32,308 nucleotides of DNA, from NCBI GenBank assembly GCA_947167455.1, contig CAMVIB010000028.1, forward strand, positions 1 through 32,308. The letters are read 5' to 3'. Below the pieces are notes generated by a model. It saw only the letters and a program-made list of their open reading frames with translations. It made no database searches and was not told where the DNA came from. This stretch comes from an uncultured Prevotellaceae bacterium. GTDB lineage: Bacteria > Bacteroidota > Bacteroidia > Bacteroidales > Bacteroidaceae. The position numbers and the translations under genes are program-made. Numbering within the stretch: the first letter of the stretch is position 1; every line of letters begins with the position of its first letter. This document shows, piece by piece, positions 32,275 through 32,308 of this stretch.

Positions 32275-32308
32275 ACATTGTTATATCTATCCCAACTCAT
32301 TGAAGCCC

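Overview
The window looks like a chromosomal segment from a GC-rich member of the Bacteroidales, most likely gut or rumen Prevotella-like. Three things suggest this. Several genes sit behind promoters of the Bacteroidetes type (TTG, 20 bp, TAnnTTTG). A serine palmitoyltransferase of the Bacteroides/Porphyromonas sphingolipid type is present. A propeller regulator with the hybrid two-component layout, a CotH protein with a type IX-like tail and Rpn/PDDEXK_2 proteins are also typical of the order. The species cannot be named from the sequence alone.

Layout. Positions 1-554 are non-coding and repeat-rich: a 22-bp tandem repeat cut by the window edge, and one copy of a dispersed 47-bp repeat that recurs near 14650. 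dapA and a MaoC-like gene (555-1923, minus) are divergent from an envelope run on plus (2075-8922): kdsA, kdsD, a large membrane-spanning propeller/AraC regulator that has lost its kinase domain, and an exported phospholipase D-like protein. The sphingolipid gene spt, a tRNA-Lys(CTT) and a cluster of hairpins and terminators follow. The minus-strand block 10778-14460 holds serS, a CPBP protease, a MenA-like prenyltransferase, rpmA and rplU, the last with a long structured leader. A CotH-family secreted protein (14747-17242, minus) is divergent from a Crp/Fnr-like regulator paired with an M3 dipeptidase.

From 20273 to 29107 come mostly housekeeping genes: dCMP deaminase, a C-terminal processing protease and 5-formyl-THF cyclo-ligase on plus; a DUF721/DciA-like gene and recF on minus; then a TPR membrane protein, ribH, smpB and a short-form metH on plus. 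After a DUF4375 gene the right end becomes accessory: two different Rpn/PDDEXK_2 nuclease-like genes separated by structured non-coding DNA, the second carrying an in-frame heptad repeat array.

The most interesting points are the kinase-less hybrid-type regulator inside a Kdo/lipid gene run, two genes (kdsA and the crp-like gene) whose promoters place transcription start at or almost at the ATG, the dispersed palindromic repeat, and the tandem pair of Rpn proteins.
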